DNA of 64,000 nucleotides, taken from assembly GCA_963575745.1 (NCBI GenBank), contig CAUYUJ010007502.1, positions 278,501 through 342,500 on the forward strand. The letters are read 5' to 3'. The position numbers and the translations under genes were made by a program. A model generated the notes under the pieces. The model saw nothing but the letters and a program-made list of their open reading frames with translations. It searched no databases and was not told where the DNA came from. The DNA comes from Prorocentrum cordatum. Taxonomy: Eukaryota; Sar; Dinophyceae; Prorocentrales; Prorocentraceae. Of the stretch, positions 1-11,600 are shown one piece after another (position 1 is the first letter of the stretch; each line of letters begins with the position of its first letter).

Positions 1-1100
1 CGCAACGAGCGCACCAGAGGATTTATTAACCACAGCTTGCGCGTGTGATGGCTCTCTCCCTCTCCCTCCTCCGCTTTCCTCCCTCTCCCTCCCCTCCTCC
101 CTCCGCTGGGATGCGACACGTACGGCACTCGGGCAGTGCGAATGTTTGCCCCCCGGGCTGTTCACTCAGTGTTTGCCCCCAGGTGTGTTGCATAGGCGAC
201 GGCGGACTGCGGCCGCAAGCGCGTGTGCACGTCAGTGCTCCCTCCCCTCCCCCTCCTCGTCCTTCCCCGCTTTCGCCCCCTCCTTCTCCCTGAATTGCCC
301 GTGGCTGGTCTTCCGCACGCGGCCCGCAGTCTCGGCGGCGCTTCTGGCCCCGCTGCTCCTTGCCAGCCGCATGCCCAAGATGCATGCCTATCGGGCGACT
401 TTGCATGATATTGAAAATCTTCAGGCTGAGCCCAGCTCGTCTGTTAGTTTCGGGAAGTGTTGCCTTGAGCGCGTCTTTTCTCCTCGCCTCCCCTCCCCCG
501 GGCTCCTCCCTTGCTCCGTTGTGGATTTATCGACGTGGCCATTTGGGCCGCTAGGGGTGCATAGATCTGCAGTGTTCGATTTAGTCCCAGGGTGCGAGTG
601 CATGCGTCGGCTCACCTATTGCAGGTTGGCTTGAGCGTGCTCTTTGTTTTGGGCTTGATTCCCTAGGCTCCTCACCCCCCCCCTCCTGCGCTGTTTCACC
701 TCTATGCCGGTATTTGTCCACCAGCTGCTGCGCAATGCAGCCGATTTTGAAAACCACGTTGACCGCTCCTCCCTCTTGCCTCCTCCTCCTCCTCCTCGTC
801 CTCGTCCTTCTCCCCTTTCCTCCCTGGATGTGGTGACGTTTACCCGGCCGGCCAATTTACAGCCCTGTCGCGAGCGAGTCATGTGTTGGTGCGGTTATAG
901 CCCCCTTGAGGGGAAGCGGATTTGACGCTCAATCGAAGTTGTCTGGCCTCTGGACGGGCTTCGGGTGATGGGTTCGTTGGGGAAAAAAAATGAGCAACTT
1001 TCAAGGTTACCTTTGCATCATCCCCCTCCGGCCCATCCTTGGCCGCTTTCGCTGGAGGCGCCCCGTTCGCAATGGCCTTCCAAGCCTTTGCATCCTCATC
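1..1100. other. pyrimidine-rich sequence without a supported gene
   Basis: The stretch consists of CT-rich low-complexity runs on the + strand, especially 45-110, 240-290, 480-510 and 775-825. Overlapping short open frames on both strands have compositions set by those runs (Pro/Ser/Leu on +, Gly/Glu/Arg on -). No domain, splice pattern or RNA gene was recognised. Confidence 0.5.
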
Positions 1101-1114
1101 GTGCGTCCTTGTTA

Positions 1115-1240
1115 AGGATCTGACAGGGGCCTGATAGGCCATCCCGCCCAGGCAATTGCGTGCGGTGTCGCTATCCGGCCGTATTGCCGACCTGTCGGCG
1201 ATGCATCGTCGATTCCAGGTCGATGCTCCCACTCTGAGCC
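1115..1240 (+). repeat. dispersed repeat related to the TIR intron at 9.13-9.35 kb
   Basis: About 100 bases align by eye with 9,236-9,333. Shared landmarks are CCCGCCCAGG, ATTGCCGAYCTRTCGGCGA, CGATTCCAG and a closing ACTGAGC..GTCCCC. The second copy is the body of an intron in the channel gene, so this is a dispersed relative of that intron element. The poly-C TIR that ends the intron copy is not seen here in full. Confidence 0.55.
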
Positions 1241-1335
1241 AGTCCCCCGCCATGAACCCCCTCAGAAAAGCTTCCAGAGTGGAAGGAAGAGGCCAGCAGA
1301 GTAGAGGCCGGAGCTTCACGTTGAAGGTTTCTGTA

Positions 1336-1490
1336 GGGCGTCGCGGAGGGGGCAGCGAGGGCCGCAGAAAAGGAGATTGTTTGGGTCCCCACAGAGGGGC
1401 ACTTCAGGGCCCAAAAGGGGGCCTTTCGGGCCCGAATCAGTGCACCTTTCTCCCCCCCCCCCCCTCATATCGCACGCACCCGTTTAAAGC
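1336..1490 (+). repeat. degenerate copy of TIR family A
   Basis: The stretch has the family core, a GCAGCGAGGGC(C/T)GCAG box followed by GGGCCC-rich spacers and a TGCACCTTTCTCCCCCC run, then a TATCGC end. The 5' terminal repeat (GCGTAAYGGGGGGGCGATA in better copies) is only weakly preserved. Better copies lie at 2,869, 3,531, 5,108 and 16,496. Confidence 0.5.
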
Positions 1491-1614
1491 GACGCCCGAG
1501 TCTGAGCCTGTGGGCCCCCGCAGCCCCCAAGGAGTGGAGGCACCACATGGCCCGGAGGGTCACGTCGAAGCTGGCCGTGGCAGGCCGCTCGTCGTGCTCC
1601 TCGTCGTGCATTGA

Positions 1615-1851
1615 CAGCTGAGGACGAGGAGGAGGGGGAGGGGGAGGAGGACGAGGAGGAGGGGGAGGACGAGGAGGGGAGGAGGACGAGGAGGAGGACG
1701 AGGAGGAGGGGGAGGAGGACGAGGAGGAGGAGGACGAGGAGGAGGGGGAGGAGAAGGGGGGGGGGTGGTGGTGGTGGCCCTCGTCGCGCACTGGCAGCGG
1801 AGCCTCGGGGGGCGTCGGTGAGGGGGGATATCGCCGTCGAGGGCGAGGCCC

Positions 1852-1905
<54 letters not shown>

Positions 1906-2045
1906 CTCGTCGTCGTCCTCGTCGTCGTCCTCGTCGTCGTCCCTCGTCGTCGTCCCTCGTCGTCGTCCGTCGTCGTAGTCGTCGTCGTCGTCCCTCGTCG
2001 TCGTCCGTCGTCGTAGTCGTCGTCGTCGTCGTCGTCGTCGACGTC
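1615..2045 (+). repeat. trinucleotide tracts: (GAG/GGA)n then (GTC)n
   Basis: An imperfect GAG/GGA tract at 1,615-1,755 is followed after about 100 bases by an almost pure GTC tract from 1,855 to 2,045 with interspersed GTCCTC and GTCCCTC variants. Long open frames on both strands here (poly-Arg, poly-Asp, poly-Ser) are consequences of the tract, not evidence for genes. Confidence 0.9.
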
Positions 2046-2868
2046 GGTTCTTGGAGGGCTTCTCGCCCTGGGGTGCTTTCCAGCAGCCGGGCCTCGTCGA
2101 GAGCTTGCCAGGGGTGCTCAGGTCGTCCCGAACGGCCACTGGAGGCGAAGGTCATGGCCCGAGAGCCACCTGGCGTCGAAGAGGGGGTGAGGGGCAGGAG
2201 GGTGTCGGCAATATGACCAGGGAGCCAAACACCCAGAGATTACAGTGCCCCATAGTCTTCGTCCGCATCTTCTCTTCTTGCTTGTTTTTCTCCTTCGTCT
2301 CCTTTTTCTGTCGACACGTTCCCTGGACCCTCCCTCTTCCGCGCACATGCCTCGGGCAATGATTCGCCACTCCCCCCCATAGCCATGCCCCCCCTTCGGC
2401 GCGCCAGGGACCCTTTCCATCGCTTGAGTGCATATGCACGTGCAACCCCTTCGTGTTGTCTTCTGAGGACTACAGAGGGCGCTCCAGAGAGAGCCCCGCC
2501 TATTCGAGCATCGAAGGAGCTGGCATTTCTCTTCTCGGCGGAAGGCGGCGGAGGGCGGCGGAAGCCAAACGAGGCGGCCTCTGTCGGCGGAAGTCTCTTG
2601 GGGAATAGGGGGCGCTCCAGGAAAAGGCCCCTATCCTCGAGGCTCGAAGGCGTTGTTGGCACCTCTTCCTCGAGGATCGGAAGGGCGGCGCAAGGCTGGG
2701 GGCGGAAGGCGCGGCGGAGGAATACACCGAGGTGGCCTCTCCGCCGGGAGGGAAGGCCGGCGGCAGCCCCAGCGGAAGTTTATTAAAGAAGTGCGTCCCC
2801 CTGGGGAGACGGCAGTGCTGTTGGGGTTCCGGGTTTGTCCGGGGTGCCCGCCCCTCCCGATGGGCATC

Positions 2869-3032
2869 GCGTAACGGGGGGGCGATAGAATGGAGGGCAG
2901 CCATGGCTGCAGACCACGGGCCCTCCGGGGCTTCTAAAGGAGCCCTCAAGGGGGCCCTCAAGGGGGCCTTTGGGACCCGAGAAGTGCACCTTTTTTCCTC
3001 CCCCTCTTATCGCCCCCCCACTCAGCGACGCT
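2869..3032 (+). repeat. TIR family A element (MITE-like)
   Basis: The left end reads GCGTAACGGGGGGGCGATA and the right end TATCGCCCCCCCACTCAGCG, which are inverted relative to each other. The interior carries a GGCAGCCATGGCTGCAGA palindrome-like box and nested GGGCCCTC repeats. The element is about 165 bp with no coding capacity, as expected for a non-autonomous DNA transposon or introner-like element. Confidence 0.6.
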
Positions 3033-3530
3033 CGAGGGCAGCGGGTATCGGGCATATCTGCCCGCCCGCAGCCGGCGGGAGGCATATCCACATTACCACC
3101 ACGCCCCAGAGCCCCAGCCACACACTCTGGAGGTGCTACTCTGATTCGCGCACTCAAAGACCCTCCCCATCGCCTGGGTGTATCCACGTGCACACCTTCG
3201 GGGCTGCACTGGGGAAACATCTAGGGAGCTCCAGACAGAGCCCTGCCGATTCGAGGATCGAAGGAGTTGGTAATTACCTCTTCCTCAGGGTTGTCTTGTG
3301 GAGAATGTGTAGGGCGCTCCAGAAAGAGCCTCTGCCTTCGAGAATCGAAGGCGCTGGCAGCTCTTCCTCGGCGGACGACGGCGGAAGTAAACAACGAGGC
3401 GCCCTCTCCGCTGGCGGAAGGCCAGCGGCAGCCGCAGCGGATGTGAAAATAATGCGCCCCCCTTAAGAGACGGCAGCGCTTTGGAGGGGGGTCATCCGGA
3501 GCCCGCCGCAGCGGGGGGCAGCTGGACGTC

Positions 3531-3691
3531 GCGTAATGGGGAATCGATACATGGTGGTGCAGCGAGGGCTGCAGAAAAGAGGCACTTCGGGCCCGTAAAG
3601 GGGCCCTTGCGGGCCCAAAAGGAAACCTTTAGGGCCCGAGAAGCGAGTGCACTTTTCTCCCTCCATCCATCGCCCCCCCATTCAGCGACGC
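3531..3691 (+). repeat. TIR family A element (MITE-like)
   Basis: Second copy inside the segmental duplication. It starts GCGTAATGGGGAATCGATA and ends CATCGCCCCCCCATTCAGCG. The interior has GCAGCGAGGGCTGCAGAA and GGGCCC boxes. It differs from the copy at 2,869 throughout, so the duplication is not recent. Confidence 0.6.
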
Positions 3692-3889
3692 CGAAGGGCA
3701 GCGGGCAGCGGACATCTGCCGCCTGCAGCGGGTGGGGAGGCATGTCCACATCATCCATCCACCACGCCCCGGGGCCCCAGACACACTGTAGGCGCCACTC
3801 TGCCTCGCTTGGCCTGGAGGGGGTGCTGCTTGCCGTGGGCAGCCCCTGACCGTTTCTTGCGCTCCCTTGTTGCCCGGCGTCCCCGGTGG

Positions 3890-4246
3890 GGAGAGACTTC
3901 TGAAGGTGATGTGCGGCGGAATCGATCGCGGAAATCACGGGATGTGCACGAGGAGATGGCAGGCGAGGAGTCCGGGGACGAGGAGGTAGATGCGGAGGAG
4001 GTACGATCAAGGACGATTAATGACGAGGAGGACGGGGAGGTGGCGGTGGCTGTCATTGCATTACAGAAGGAAGCGACATCCGAGCAGAGCGACACGCACC
4101 ACGACACCGCCACGCCGCCGCCAAGGACGACGATGGAGGCGAGGCGCGCCAACGATCCGCAACGAAACATGGGTCTGGGAAAGGGCCCCACCCTGCGAGG
4201 TCTTGATGCACAGGAGGCAAAGGAGGAGGAAGAGAACGAGGAGTAG
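3890..4246 (+). CDS. possible C-terminal exon of an acidic protein
   Basis: The + frame from about 3,890 to the TAG at 4,244-4,246 gives a charged sequence of mixed composition, not a simple repeat. It is an acidic Glu/Asp-rich part followed by a Thr/Pro/Arg part, ending with the residues AKEEEENEE. No domain was recognised and no convincing 3' splice acceptor decides a start. It could equally be chance coding in acidic, GAG-rich DNA: the antisense frame is also open, and downstream lies a GAGGAG tract. No function can be proposed. Confidence 0.22.
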   Translation, partial: GETSEGDVRRNRSRKSRDVHEEMAGEESGDEEVDAEEVRSRTINDEEDGEVAVAVIALQKEATSEQSDTHHDTATPPPRTTMEARRANDPQRNMGLGKGPTLRGLDAQEAKEEEENEE

Positions 4247-4259
4247 GAGGAGGAGGAGT

Positions 4260-5100
4260 AGTTTTGTTATCGAGTTTTAGCCTGGGAGTCCTCATCGAGC
4301 CCCAGGACCGTCAATCGTCGGCCTGGGATGTAGAAGCGTCGCTTACGAAGGCTGTTTCAGCAGATCGCGCTTGCCTCGTGGAGTTGCCCGTATGCTGGCA
4401 TATCCGCATTCCTCGTTTCCCTGCCCCCCCGAAGAGAACGTCGACACCAGGGGAGACCTCGCCCTCCATTCTCGAGCTCTCACCAGCAAGCTGGCCGTTT
4501 AGAAAAGGAGGGAAGCTCGGGGATAGACCCCCAGAGTGATGCTTCGACGCACCGCCGTCTGCTACCCCCGCCATCTTACCTCCCTGCACTGGCCCAATGT
4601 GTTTGTCGCGCCGTCTCGCCGGAAATCCCGCAAAGTCTGGGATTTAGGGTCACCATGCCCACCGTTATGCCCCAGAACGGGCGTGCTTTGGTGACGGGTC
4701 TTCGGGAATGACCTTTGGACACCTGGGGGCCAGGTCGTTTGGGTCTTGGCGCACGCCGCGGGGAGAGCCGCGGCCTGGGACCCGGGCCTGCCAGGCCCGC
4801 CAAGCTTTGGCCAAAAGCGCGCCCTGGCGAATGTGTGATTGATCGCACGGAATACTGGCGGGCCAAGGTACAAGATCGAGGTCGGTTCGGCGAGGGTGCC
4901 CTAGTGTTTGTCGTGCTTGTCGGCTTTTCTCGTGCACCCTGGGCAGGGTACCCTTGGATGTTCCGTATGATTTGGCCGGCGGAGGGTCTCGTGTTCTTGA
5001 GGGATGTTCTTTTGTCTTAGGTCGGACCGTAGAAACAAGCTGGCCAAGGTGCACTGTTGGCCCCTCTGGGGGAAGGGGGAGGCTTGCACTGCGGGCCGCC
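4260..5100. other. no supported feature
   Basis: Unique-looking GC-rich sequence. Open frames exist on both strands (for example 4,665-5,054 on -), but none shows a domain, codon-bias contrast or splice signal that would separate it from background. Confidence 0.4.
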
Positions 5101-5107
5101 GCCCTCC

Positions 5108-5249
5108 GCGTAATGGGGGGGGCGATAGATAGGGGGGCAGCGAGGGCTGCAGAACAAAGGGCCCTGGAGGGCTCAGGAGGGGGCCTCTAGGGCCAGGAAA
5201 GGGTACCTTTCTCCCCCAGTCCCAGCTATCGACCCCCATGGATTCGCGC
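5108..5249 (+). repeat. TIR family A element (MITE-like)
   Basis: Starts GCGTAATGGGGGGGGCGATA, contains GCAGCGAGGGCTGCAGAA, and ends CTATCGACCCCCATGGATTC. The same ATGGATTCGCG/ATGAATTCGCG tail follows the copy at 16,496. Confidence 0.6.
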
Positions 5250-5755
5250 CCGACCTTCCAGGGGGGGGCGCTGGCAGCCCCCCCCCCCCGGTGCCCCTGC
5301 GAAGTGAGGTCATGAACTGCCGGAGGTCCATCGGCGTCACACCGACATGCTGATGCTATGCGCGCGTCGCCCCCCAGGGGCGAAGAGCGAGACGACACAC
5401 CGCAAGCCTGGTCTGCCACATGTTCGGGTCGGACGCGCGCCCCCAAGGAGAACACACGGTGCTGGTATGTCCCTGTGCGCCGCAGTCCATGCGGGTTTCT
5501 TAGATCTGCGTCGGACCGCTGGTGGCGCCGCTCCTGGCGCGCTCCGCACGCCAGGGGGTGGGGGTCTGGCTGCTCTCCGCCCTTCGTGGTCCATCCTGTC
5601 GAGTCGGTGCTGCATGCCCGTGAGATGTGCGGCGGCCGCCGCGCCGCCGAGGTCGGGCACTGCTCTGTGAGCCGTAGGGGCGCTGTCCTGTGCCGCTGGC
5701 CCCCATTCTACCACAACGGGAGGTGTCAGAGCTGTGCCGGTCGGGCGAAGAGAGC

Positions 5756-5893
5756 TATGCACATGCACCGATCCTTGCAATGCCCATCCTTGACCCAGGA
5801 TCGGTGCATATGCCTTCCTGGCCAAGGTAGGAGGGCGTATGCACCGATCCTGGGCTCAGGATGGGCCTGGCCAGAATCGGTGTATGTGCATAG
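5756..5893 (+). repeat. short TIR element with 18-bp ends
   Basis: The left end CTATGCACATGCACCGAT is matched at the right end by the reverse complement ATCGGTGTATGTGCATAG with one mismatch. The interior repeats the palindromic theme twice more (GGATCGGTGCATATG and GTATGCACCGATCC). The 138-bp unit could fold into a cruciform. No coding capacity. Confidence 0.65.
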
Positions 5894-6019
5894 TTCTCTT
5901 TCCTCTAGCCGGGACTCGTCGGCGCTGATGTGGAAATTTCGGGGGACAGTTTGCGAGGGCGATCGGCATTCCGCAAGCACCTCTAGACGTCGGAGTCGTG
6001 GTCGAACGCTTCGTTCTCC

Positions 6020-6460
6020 CTTCTCGGAGCGCGAAGCTGGCTCCATGTGCAGGGGGTCTTTGCCCCTGGAGCGCGAGCCTGGCGTGGTTTGCGAGGGATC
6101 GTGCCCTCGGGAGCGCGAAGCTGGCGTCACACCTGCAAAGCATTCTGGCCTCGGGCGCGCGAGCCTGGCGCAATCTGCAGGGCAGGCTCGGCCTCGGGAG
6201 CGCGCATCGAGCGCAACGTACCAGGGATTCTGGCTTCGGGAGCGCGGATCTGAGGGAGTTTCGGAGGGCCGTGGCCTCGGAAGCACGAGCCTCATCAGGG
6301 AAAGCCTCCCTGGGAGCGCGATCCTGCGAACTCGCAGAGAAAGGATTCTGCCTCGGGGGCGCGAAGCTGTAGGAATCTGCAGGAGGGATGCTGGCCTCGA
6401 GGGCGCGAACCTGCCGCAATGGAATTGGAGCCTGGCACCGGGAGCGCGCAGTCGGCGTGA
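6020..6460 (+). repeat. tandem repeat, period about 42 bp, about 11 copies
   Basis: The unit is built on GGGAGCGCGAAGCTGGCG and a YTGCARGG spacer, recurring at about 6,028, 6,069, 6,112, 6,155, 6,198, 6,239, 6,280, 6,322, 6,358, 6,399 and 6,441. Because the period is a multiple of three, long frames stay open across it on both strands. Isolated related units occur at about 6,699 and 7,205-7,255. Confidence 0.75.
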
Positions 6461-6465
6461 ATTAA

Positions 6466-6684
6466 TTACGGTAGGTTCATGCGGCGTTGGCGCGCCAGCG
6501 ACGCCGGCAAAGGCGTTCAAGGTTGAATTCTGTGACGCGGAATCAGCGACGGACATTGTAACGCCATTGGACCCGACTGAATTCAACCTTGAACGATCGG
6601 GGCCGCGATCGGTTCAAGGTTGAACGATCGACGCGGTGTCAAAAACTTTTGCGTGCGCCGACGCCGCGCGAACCTACCGTACAT
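6466..6684 (+). repeat. TIR element with about 30-bp ends and nested inverted repeats
   Basis: The left end TACGGTAGGTTCATGCGGCG pairs with the right end CGCCGCGCGAACCTACCGTA. Inside are GTTCAAGGTTGAATTC and its reverse complement GAATTCAACCTTGAAC about 65 bp apart. The size, TIRs and lack of coding fit a MITE or introner-like element. Related GTTCAACGTG motifs occur near 27,960. Confidence 0.7.
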
Positions 6685-6689
6685 GGGGC

Positions 6690-7545
6690 TTCGGCCTAGG
6701 GAGCGCAAACCTGGTGTACATGACATTGGATTCTGGCGCAGGAAAAGCGAATCTTTCGTAATTTGCAGAAGAGTAACCTTGTGCCGATGATACAAAAGGA
6801 CCCCCCCCTTTCCAGGTTGGAGTTGGTTATCCACGGCCAAGAAGAGTTTGGTCAGGGGCGCGGGGCGCGGAGGCCGAACTTGTTTATCACTGTGAAAAAT
6901 TCACCATCGAGGTTAGCTTCCTTCTTGTGTTGAGATAGCAATATCAAACGAAGCGAAGACGTTGTCAAGGATGTCTCAAGCGAAACCATCAATTTTTAGA
7001 GGCCGCCTCAAGCGAAACGATCAGTTTGTCAAGGATGTCTCAAGCGGAACCAACAATTCATCGAGGATGTAGGCCCTCTTAACATCACCTCTTTCTCTTC
7101 TCACAAGCTGGCCTCTGGTAGGCAACCTTTGCAATCCCCTCACGACCCCGAACTTTATGATCCCTGTGGGGTTAATCTCCGTGGTGTTCGGTTATGACCG
7201 CAGGGGGCGAACCTGGCATACATCGCGATGTGTCCTGGCATCGAGAGCGCGAACCTCGTGCAAGTTGCAAGGTATTGGCCCAGGGGCAGGGCTCCCTGGG
7301 CCTGGGTGCTTCTCAGAACCCCGGGAGGCCGTCGTATCCATGGGGCGGTCTCAGCACCCCGACCCTTGAGCGTGGAGCGCCCCAGAGGTGCCGCCTCCCT
7401 GGCGGCGCCGGGGTGTTGAGACCGCCCAGTGGGCTACTCGTGGGGCCTGTCGAGGCCAGCTGGGACTGCCTGGGGGGGGGACCGTCTGCGCGCAGCCGGA
7501 AGCCTTGCCATGGTCGTGGGTGGTGGCGGGGGAGGGAGAGCTGCA
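6690..7545. other. no gene seen
   Basis: The stretch includes an AT-richer part (6,890-7,080) with a repeated block GTCAAGGATGTCTCAAGCG at 6,963 and 7,027, and a GC-rich part with units related to the 42-bp repeat near 7,205-7,255. No supported exon or RNA gene. Confidence 0.4.
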
Positions 7546-7548
7546 GGA

Positions 7549-8110
7549 GTGGTGGTGGTGGTGGTGGTGGTGGTGGTGGTGACGTGGCCCCCCTCTGAGG
7601 CACGAGAGCGCTTCCACAAGTGAGCGGGATCCTGACGTCGTCGACCCTCACGGCCATGCAGACGGTCGCGAGCAGCCAGATCGGGGCGGCGAAAAAGACG
7701 CACTCTACCCCCGCGCCAACCTGGCGTGGAGGAGGAGGAGGAGGAGGAGGAGGAAGGAAGGAAGGAAGGAAGGAAGGAAGGAGGAGGAGGAGGAGGAATG
7801 AGGAGGGCGAGGAGGACGATGAGGGTGAGGAGGGCAATCGGGCATGATGAGGATGAGGATGAGGATGAGGATGAGGATGATGAGGAGGAGGCGGAGGAGG
7901 AGGAGGAGGAGGAGGAGGAGACGATGGGGAGGAAGATGAAAAGGAGGAGGAGGAGGAGGAGGAGGAGGAGGAGGAGGAGGAGGAGGGGGGAGGAGGAGGG
8001 GGAGGAGGAGGAGGAGGAGCTTGAGCAGGAGCATGAGCGGGGAGAGAGAGGAGAAGGAAGAGGGGGAGGAAGAGAAGGTGGACGAGGAGGAGGCGTGGAG
8101 GGAGCGAGGA
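7549..8110 (+). repeat. microsatellite cluster: (GGT)n, (GGA)n, (GGAA)n, (GATGAG)n
   Basis: GGT repeats at 7,549-7,581, GGA and GGAA runs at 7,727-7,790, GATGAG repeats at 7,847-7,880, and GAG/GGA runs to 8,110. The long poly-Ser/Pro/Leu frame on the complementary strand is produced by these tracts. Confidence 0.9.
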
Positions 8111-8430
8111 GGAGGAATGAAACATACATCCCCAGGACGAAAGTTTTCCTCTTGGGGCCAGAACGACGGTCTGAAGTCTTGAGCAGACGCGTATGAGATA
8201 ACCGACGTCGGATCCCATGAAGTTCGCGCGGATCCACTTGTTGTTTTGGTTTTGGTTTCGGTGGATCCGATTTCCGTCCGCCTGGATCCGAATTCTGATT
8301 TTTTGATCCACGTCCGGCCCCATTTTTTCCGGCGGATCCGATTCCTACGCCGTTTTAATTTTGCAGCATCAATTTAAACGGGAAGCTGGACGAAGTCGGA
8401 TCCGCGGACCCTGGAACCCGCCTGTGTTAA

Positions 8431-8652
8431 GGTTCTACGGGGGATGGGGGTTCGGCCGTCAACGCCCGAGGATGGGTCCTGTGCTGCCTCGCGCGCTCCC
8501 ATGAACTTTTCGCGCGCGAGGTCCTCACTCAACATGATTGCATCTCTCTCCTCGTGGACAAGCGGCACGCAACTCGCCCAGACGCTGTCCGTTCTGCGGC
8601 GCCGAACTCATCATCGCCATTTTCACCACAAGAGGAACATCGCTCGTCTTGC
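8431..8652 (+). CDS. channel exon 1 (N-terminal cytoplasmic segment, probable)
   Basis: This frame is open from a TAA at 8,428-8,430 and ends at a consensus donor GTAAGT (8,653). Joined in phase 0 to the TTGCAG acceptor at 8,901-8,902, it reads straight into the S1 exon. Visible features are a HELFAREVLTQHD segment and a serine/proline stretch (SSSPFSPQEEH) just before S1. The left boundary is only the limit of the open frame, so the real acceptor or start codon may lie anywhere up to about 8,460. The antisense frame is also open, so this exon is less certain than the next ones. Confidence 0.5.
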
Positions 8653-11600
8653 GTAAGTATATATGCATACAGAGAGAGAGGGCGAGAGAGAAAGAGAGAA
8701 AGGGAGAACACGAGAGAGATATAGAGAGGGATAAAGAGAGAACACAACAAAACGAGAGAGAGAGAGAGAGAGACAACCACCAGCGGAAGGGAGGGTGGCA
8801 CCAGCACACAGGGCGGAAGTGTGTCGGAGGAGTGGAGCGCGGGGTAGGTGTGTGTCTGTTCTGCCCCCCGATCATAACGTGCACCCTCGCGCGACTTTGC
8901 AGAGTGTCGTGAACAGCATCGCTTTCGAGATGGTGTCGTTCTCCCTGATACTGGCGAACACTGTGATCGCCAGTATCCGGATCGACTGGTTTGCGACATG
9001 CGCGCGCTCTGGCTGTCCGAGCGGGCACGACCGCGTGCTTGCATGGGCCGACGAGTTCTTTCTGGGATTGCTCTTGGCGGAGGTGGTGCTCCGCATCACG
9101 GCCACTCGGTGGAAGTACTTTGTTGGGGACATGTCGCAGCCAGGGGCAACGTTAAGGGGGGGATAGGCCCAGGGAGGTACACATCGGCCTCCAACCGCGC
9201 ATTTATCGCCGGTAGGGGCCCGATAGCGGACCCCGCCCAGGAGAGTGCGGATTCGTTCTCGGGGGCCTATTGCCGATCTATCGGCGACGTACCGCCGATT
9301 CCAGCTCGGTGTTTCCCCACTGAGCGGGTCCCCCCCTAACGCTGCCCTTCAGGATATGTGGCAGTGGAACGTTCTGGATGTTCTTCTGGCAGCCTGGGGC
9401 GTGCACGCCGTGTGTCAGGGCAGGAGCACGTTCACTTATCGAAGACGCCTATGGCGAATCACCGCCGAGTCCTGCTTTTTAGGATACGCCTATGTGGCCA
9501 AACGTTTGGGCAAAGTTTGGCAACGCTATTGAACCATGTGTTCTCCTAGCCGTTGTGGAAGCCCTTCGAGGAATACATGGGGGAGGAAGAGGAGGAGAGG
9601 AGGAGGAGGAGGAGTAGGAGAAGGATGAGGAGACCTCTTGGGAGCTTCTTGGGTCATTCTTCATTCTTGGGGCCTCCTGGGAGCTTCCTGGGGGACGCTT
9701 GGAGGCCTCTTGGGGGCCTCCTTGGGCCTCTTGATGGAGGCCTCAGGGGGCAGGCGGCGCGGCCCGGATTCTGCTGACAGCGCGGTCCGGCAGCGCTCAT
9801 CATGGTGGTCTGGCTCGATCTGGTCCGAACATGCAACTGACAACGAGGTCTTTGGCTCCGCAGGAGCGGCAGACTGCGGGTGTTGTGTGTTCACATCTGT
9901 TCTTATCGATTGCCCCTCTACTGTGGCTCTCGTCAGATGTGTTTTATGAATGTTCCTATAGCTTGCCCCTTGCCTGCGGCTCGAATCCGATGTGTGTTTA
10001 CATTATGTTCCTATCGATTGTCGCTCCCTTGTGGCTCGAATCACATCTGTTTTTACATATGTGCCTATACAATGGATGCCGTACGTATTTCATTTTCCAG
10101 TAGCCCGAATCCTGTGTGTTTAACGTACGCTCACATAGAATAGATTCCCTTTTCCTGAGGCTCGAACCCGATGTGTTTTACGTATCTTTCTGCAGATTGC
10201 CCCATACATTGGGTCTACCGTTTGTTTCACGTGTGCTCCTGTTGATTTCTCCTTCTCTTGGGGCTCGAATCCTGTGTGTTTCATGGATGTTCCTATCGGT
10301 TGCCCCGTTCCTGGGGTCTACGTGTGTTTCACGCATTAGTGAGTTTCCTTTTTACTGTGGCTCGAATCCTGCGTGTTATGGATGTTCCTATAGATTGTCA
10401 ATTTCTTTGTTGTTCGAATCCCATGTGTTTTAAACATGTTTCTATAGATTCCCTCCTCGAGGGCCTCGAACCCTCAGTGTTTCACGCTTGTGCCATAGCT
10501 TGCCCCTGTCCAGTGGCTCGAATATGATGTGTTCTTACGCATGTGCCTATAGACTGTCCCCCTCACCTGGGGCTCGAATCCGATGTGTGTGTTACGCACG
10601 TGCCTATGTATTGGCCTTCCCATGTGCCTCGAACCTTATATGTTTTAAGTGTGTGCATATATATATATATATACACAAGTGCATGTATGTATATACACAT
10701 ATATATATGAGTCCTGTGTCGGCTACATTCTATGTGTCGCTCGAATATGATGTGTTCTTGTTTTTGTATTCCGTAAGTGCCTATGTATTGCCCCTGTCCT
10801 GTGTTTCGAATCCGTATGTGTGTTTACGTATCTGCCAGCATATTGCCCTTCTCTTGTGACTCGAGCCCTACGTTTTACGTATGTGCCTATAGATTGCCCC
10901 TTTCTTTTGTCTCGAATCCGGTGTGTCTCCCCAAGCCTCCCCGGGCCCTGGGACGGAACGTCGGTGTACACTCTAGGCGCCCCGTCATCTTGAGGTCTCA
11001 CCCCCCCTCTCCAGTGGCTCGAAGTTTGTATGTGTTACGTATGTGCCTATAGATTGCACCTCTCCTATAGCTCGAAACCTGTGCGGTTGTTACGTATGTG
11101 CCTATATATTGCCCCTCTCCTGTGGCTCCAATCCTTGTCGGGTTTTACGTATGTGCCTATCGATTGCCTTCCTCTCCTTTGGCTCAAATCCTTATATGTT
11201 TGACACATACATGCAAATTGCCCCTCCCCAACTGCGTGCCGCCAGATGAATTGGACTGGTGAGCCTTGTGTCTCGAATCCGATGTGTTTTGCGCATGTGC
11301 ATATAGACTGTCCAATCTCCTGGAGCTCGAATCGTTTCTGTTTTGCGAATGTTCCTGTATATCGTCCCGCTCCTGCGGGTCGATTCCTATGTGTTCTGCT
11401 TACGTGCGCACCTATCGATTACCCTTCTCCTGTGGCTCAAGCCCTACATTTTGTTTTCGCTTGTGCCTACCGATTGCCCTTCTCCTGTGGCTCGAATCTG
11501 GTGTGTTGTACGTATGTGCCTACATCGTGCCCCTCTCCTCGGGCTTGACTCCGTATGTGTTTTACGTATGTGCATATACATTGCCCTTCTCCTCTGGTTC

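Larger units (their letters stand above)
2609..3815 (+). repeat. tandem segmental duplication, two units of about 500-550 bp
   Basis: Unit 1 (about 2,609-3,150) and unit 2 (about 3,309-3,815) share the same ordered blocks. These are GGGCGCTCCAGRAAGAGCC, TCGARGATCGAAGGCG, CTCTTCCTCG, a CGGCAGCCGCAGCGGA block, a family A TIR element, and a GGAGGCATRTCCACAT block ending in CACACTCT/CACACTGT. Two further single copies of the first block lie at 2,467 and 3,226. Confidence 0.65.

Noticed and set aside
1465-2216. Long frames with poly-Asp, poly-Arg and poly-Ser on both strands
   Set aside because: Produced by (GAG)n and (GTC)n tracts; no flanking protein-like sequence or splice sites.
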